Assembly: GCA_002786715.1 (NCBI GenBank)
Contig: PCTW01000084.1
Coordinates: 293,663-357,662, forward strand
DNA length: 64,000 nt
From: Bdellovibrio sp. CG22_combo_CG10-13_8_21_14_all_39_27
GTDB lineage: Bacteria > Bdellovibrionota > Bacteriovoracia > Bacteriovoracales > Bacteriovoracaceae
Reading direction: 5' to 3'
Every line of letters begins with the position of its first letter. Position 1 is the stretch's first letter. This document shows positions 62,020 to 64,000 of this stretch, piece by piece. A program made the position numbers and the translations under genes. The notes beneath the pieces are model-generated. The model worked only from the letters and a program-made list of their open reading frames with translations, searched no databases and had not been told where the DNA came from.

Positions 62020-64000
62020 CGATCGGATGAGTGTTGCCTTTTCCCTTGCCTGTATTTCTTTTTGTAGTCTTGGCCCAAGCTTTCTTTTTCTCAACCCAGC
62101 CAACAAGAGCAACATCAAGAACTTCATCGAGGGTTTTAACCGGAACGAAGTTAATTTTGTCGCGATACTCTTGAGTAATTTCGACCAAGTCTTTTTCATT
62201 CTTTGCTGGAAGAATCACAGTCTTGATGTTCATTCTCATTGCAGCAAGAGCTTTTTCTTTGATACCGCCAATTGGAAGAACTTTACCAGTTAAGGTGATT
62301 TCACCTGTCATGGCCACATCCTTGCTAATAGGAGTATCAGTAAGAAGAGAAATGATTGTTGTTGCCAATGTTATACCTGCGCTTGGTCCATCTTTTGGAA
62401 TGGCTCCGGCTGGTAGGTGAATATGAATTTCATTTTCATCAAAAACATTTTCATCGATTCCAAAATCAGCGGCACGTGATCGAATATACCCGATCGCAGT
62501 TTGAGCTGATTCTCGCATGACTTCACCAAGTTGACCGGTAAGAGTTAATCCCCTTCCTTTCATCTTTGTAGATTCAATATAAAGAATCTCTCCACCGTGA
62601 GCAGTCCAGGCAAGACCGGTTGATACACCGACTTCATCAGACTCTTTTTCATCTTCTTTGGTGTAAACTGGGGGACCTAAAAGTTCAAAAACATTATCTG
62701 GTAGGATATGTGTCTTTTGAGCTTCGCCTTTGGCAATCTTCATGGCCACTTTTCGACAAAGAGCTCCCACTTTACGCTCAAGGTTTCGAAGTCCTGCTTC
62801 CGAAGTGAAATACTTAATAATGGTTCTAACAGCATCGTCATTAAATTCGACATGCTCATCAGTAATCCCATTCTCATGCATTTGCTTTGGAATAAGATAT
62901 TTCTTGGTAATTGAAAGCTTTTCTTCTTGGGTATAACCAGAAAGATTGAGAATTTCCATTCTATCTCTCAAAGGCCCAGGAATATCTTCAAGTACGTTGG
63001 AAGTCGCGATAAACATAACGTTTGAAAGATCAAATGGAGCATTTAAATAATGATCTCTAAAAGCGTGGTTTTGTTCCGGATCAAGCACTTCAAGAAGAGC
63101 TGCCGATGGATCACCTTTGAAATCACTCCCCATTTTATCAACTTCGTCGAGTAGGATAACAGGGTTGTTTGTTTTTGCTTGCTTCAAGGCTTGGATAAAT
63201 CGACCTGGCATAGATCCAACATAGGTTCTTCTATGACCGCGAATTTCAGCCTCGTCTTTAACACCGCCAAGAGAAATTCGTACAAACTCTCTTCCCGTTG
63301 CTTTAGCAATTGATTTACCAAGTGATGTTTTACCAACACCAGGAGGTCCAGAGAAACAAAGAATTGGCCCTTTCATATCCTTGCCTTTTAATGTTCGAAC
63401 GGCGAGATATTCGAGAATTCTTTCTTTTACTTTTAGTAAATCGAAATGATCTTCATTTAAAATTTTAAAAGCTTCATCAAGATCAATTTTCTCATCTGAA
63501 GAAGCTGACCAAGGAAGATCTGTAAGCCATTCAAGATATGATCTAATGATACTTGATTCAGAAGAATCAGGATGCATTTTCTCTAATCGAGTAAGTTGCT
63601 TAACAGCTTCTTTCTCAACTTCATCTGGCATTTTACATTTTTTGATCTTGTCTCTGAAGTCGGCAATCTCATCGTCGCCTTCTGGGCTTTGACCTTCGTC
63701 ACCAAGTTCTGATTTAATCGCTTTGATTTGTTCTCTTAAGAAATATTCTTTCTGCGTCTTGGACATTTCGTCTTTCGCCGCAATTCTGATCTTGGCTTGC
63801 ATCGCCAAAATTTCAAGTTCTCTTGTTAAGATGTCATTGATCTTGTGAAGTCTCTCAACGGGATCGAGAGTTTCAAGAATCATCTGGCCTTCAGTCACAG
63901 GAAGGTTAAGATTTGAAGAAACAAGATCGGCTAAACGACCTGAGTCTTGAATATCTTCTATAACTGTTAAGATATCTGGTGAAAGAACTTTTCCAAGGCT
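62012..64000 (-). CDS. lon: ATP-dependent Lon protease (second copy, 5' end outside the window)
   Basis: The frame is open to the window edge, so only the C-terminal 662 or so residues are seen. They include the end of the N-domain, the coiled coil ([19 protein letters not shown]), Walker [21 protein letters not shown] and the protease dyad in [11 protein letters not shown] and [11 protein letters not shown]. The C-terminus has a basic tail ([17 protein letters not shown]). It lacks the Lys-rich insert of the first Lon. Two Lons with different roles (house-keeping and developmental) are known in Myxococcus; the same split here is a hypothesis. Confidence 0.95.
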   Translation of the reverse strand, partial: SLGKVLSPDILTVIEDIQDSGRLADLVSSNLNLPVTEGQMILETLDPVERLHKINDILTRELEILAMQAKIRIAAKDEMSKTQKEYFLREQIKAIKSELGDEGQSPEGDDEIADFRDKIKKCKMPDEVEKEAVKQLTRLEKMHPDSSESSIIRSYLEWLTDLPWSASSDEKIDLDEAFKILNEDHFDLLKVKERILEYLAVRTLKGKDMKGPILCFSGPPGVGKTSLGKSIAKATGREFVRISLGGVKDEAEIRGHRRTYVGSMPGRFIQALKQAKTNNPVILLDEVDKMGSDFKGDPSAALLEVLDPEQNHAFRDHYLNAPFDLSNVMFIATSNVLEDIPGPLRDRMEILNLSGYTQEEKLSITKKYLIPKQMHENGITDEHVEFNDDAVRTIIKYFTSEAGLRNLERKVGALCRKVAMKIAKGEAQKTHILPDNVFELLGPPVYTKEDEKESDEVGVSTGLAWTAHGGEILYIESTKMKGRGLTLTGQLGEVMRESAQTAIGYIRSRAADFGIDENVFDENEIHIHLPAGAIPKDGPSAGITLATTIISLLTDTPISKDVAMTGEITLTGKVLPIGGIKEKALAAMRMNIKTVILPAKNEKDLVEITQEYRDKINFVPVKTLDEVLDVALVGWVEKKKAWAKTTKRNTGKGKGNTHPIAA

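Noticed and set aside
1-64000. tRNA genes, CRISPR arrays, insertion sequences, prophage or integrative element
   Set aside because: No cloverleaf with a TTCRA loop, no regularly spaced repeats, no transposase or integrase frame was seen.

Overview
This 64 kb window is AT-rich, Gram-negative chromosomal DNA. It carries a Myxococcus-like type IV pilus locus, a Tad/Flp pilus locus, tandem flagellins, BamA/TamA-TamB outer-membrane biogenesis genes and two Lon proteases. This mix fits a Bdellovibrionota predator, most likely of the Bacteriovorax/Halobacteriovorax/Peredibacter group. The assignment is inferred from gene content only; there is no rRNA in the window. I see no tRNA, IS element, prophage or CRISPR array. 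Gene density is very high, with many stop/start overlaps.

Layout. (1) 1-8.3 kb: the end of a pil locus in the M. xanthus order (ABC ATPase, ABC permease, pilD, pilMNOPQ), then a TPR protein. (2) 8.4-11.2 kb: aroQ-efp-accB-accC; accC is broken by an in-frame TAG. (3) 11.2-19.3 kb: a coiled-coil/TPR-like protein, TamB and a TamA/BamA-type barrel. (4) 19.3-20.3 kb: rplM-rpsI with its own promoter and terminator. (5) 20.3-28.4 kb: an asymmetrically degenerate UvrA paralogue, a secreted matrixin-like metalloprotease with a membrane-anchored partner, an AMIN-like secreted protein and lon. (6) 28.4-36.6 kb: rpoZ, two small proteins (one resembling a stand-alone histidine phosphotransfer domain), a FlgT-like secreted protein, a peptide-binding lipoprotein, alaS, recX, recA and pgpA. 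(7) 36.6-45.3 kb: a RelA/SpoT-like protein, an alpha/beta hydrolase, an FHA protein, recG, greA, two small unknowns, a UbiB-family kinase and a GNAT protein. (8) 45.5-49.1 kb: two flagellins, a sugar-nucleotide reductase-like protein and an unknown gene. (9) 49.15-49.34 kb, minus strand: a 6S RNA gene recognised by structure, with its own promoter. (10) 49.6-57.4 kb: the Tad locus, with five class III prepilin-like proteins, CpaA/TadV peptidase, CpaB, CpaC secretin, a single-chain CpaE-CpaF fusion and TadB; no TadC is seen. (11) 57.5-64 kb: a secreted RHS/YD-repeat protein, two related small secreted Cys-containing peptides (one behind a near-consensus sigma-54 promoter), an aldehyde dehydrogenase, a CheY-like regulator and the 3' part of a second lon.

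The window therefore combines cell-surface machinery (two pilus systems with two secretins and two prepilin peptidases, flagellar filament, outer-membrane assembly) with conserved housekeeping operons. The most unusual points are the amber codon inside accC, the RelA/SpoT-like protein, the UvrA paralogue with only one intact composite ATPase site, the CpaE-CpaF fusion, the sigma-54-preceded secreted peptide family and the 6S RNA locus.
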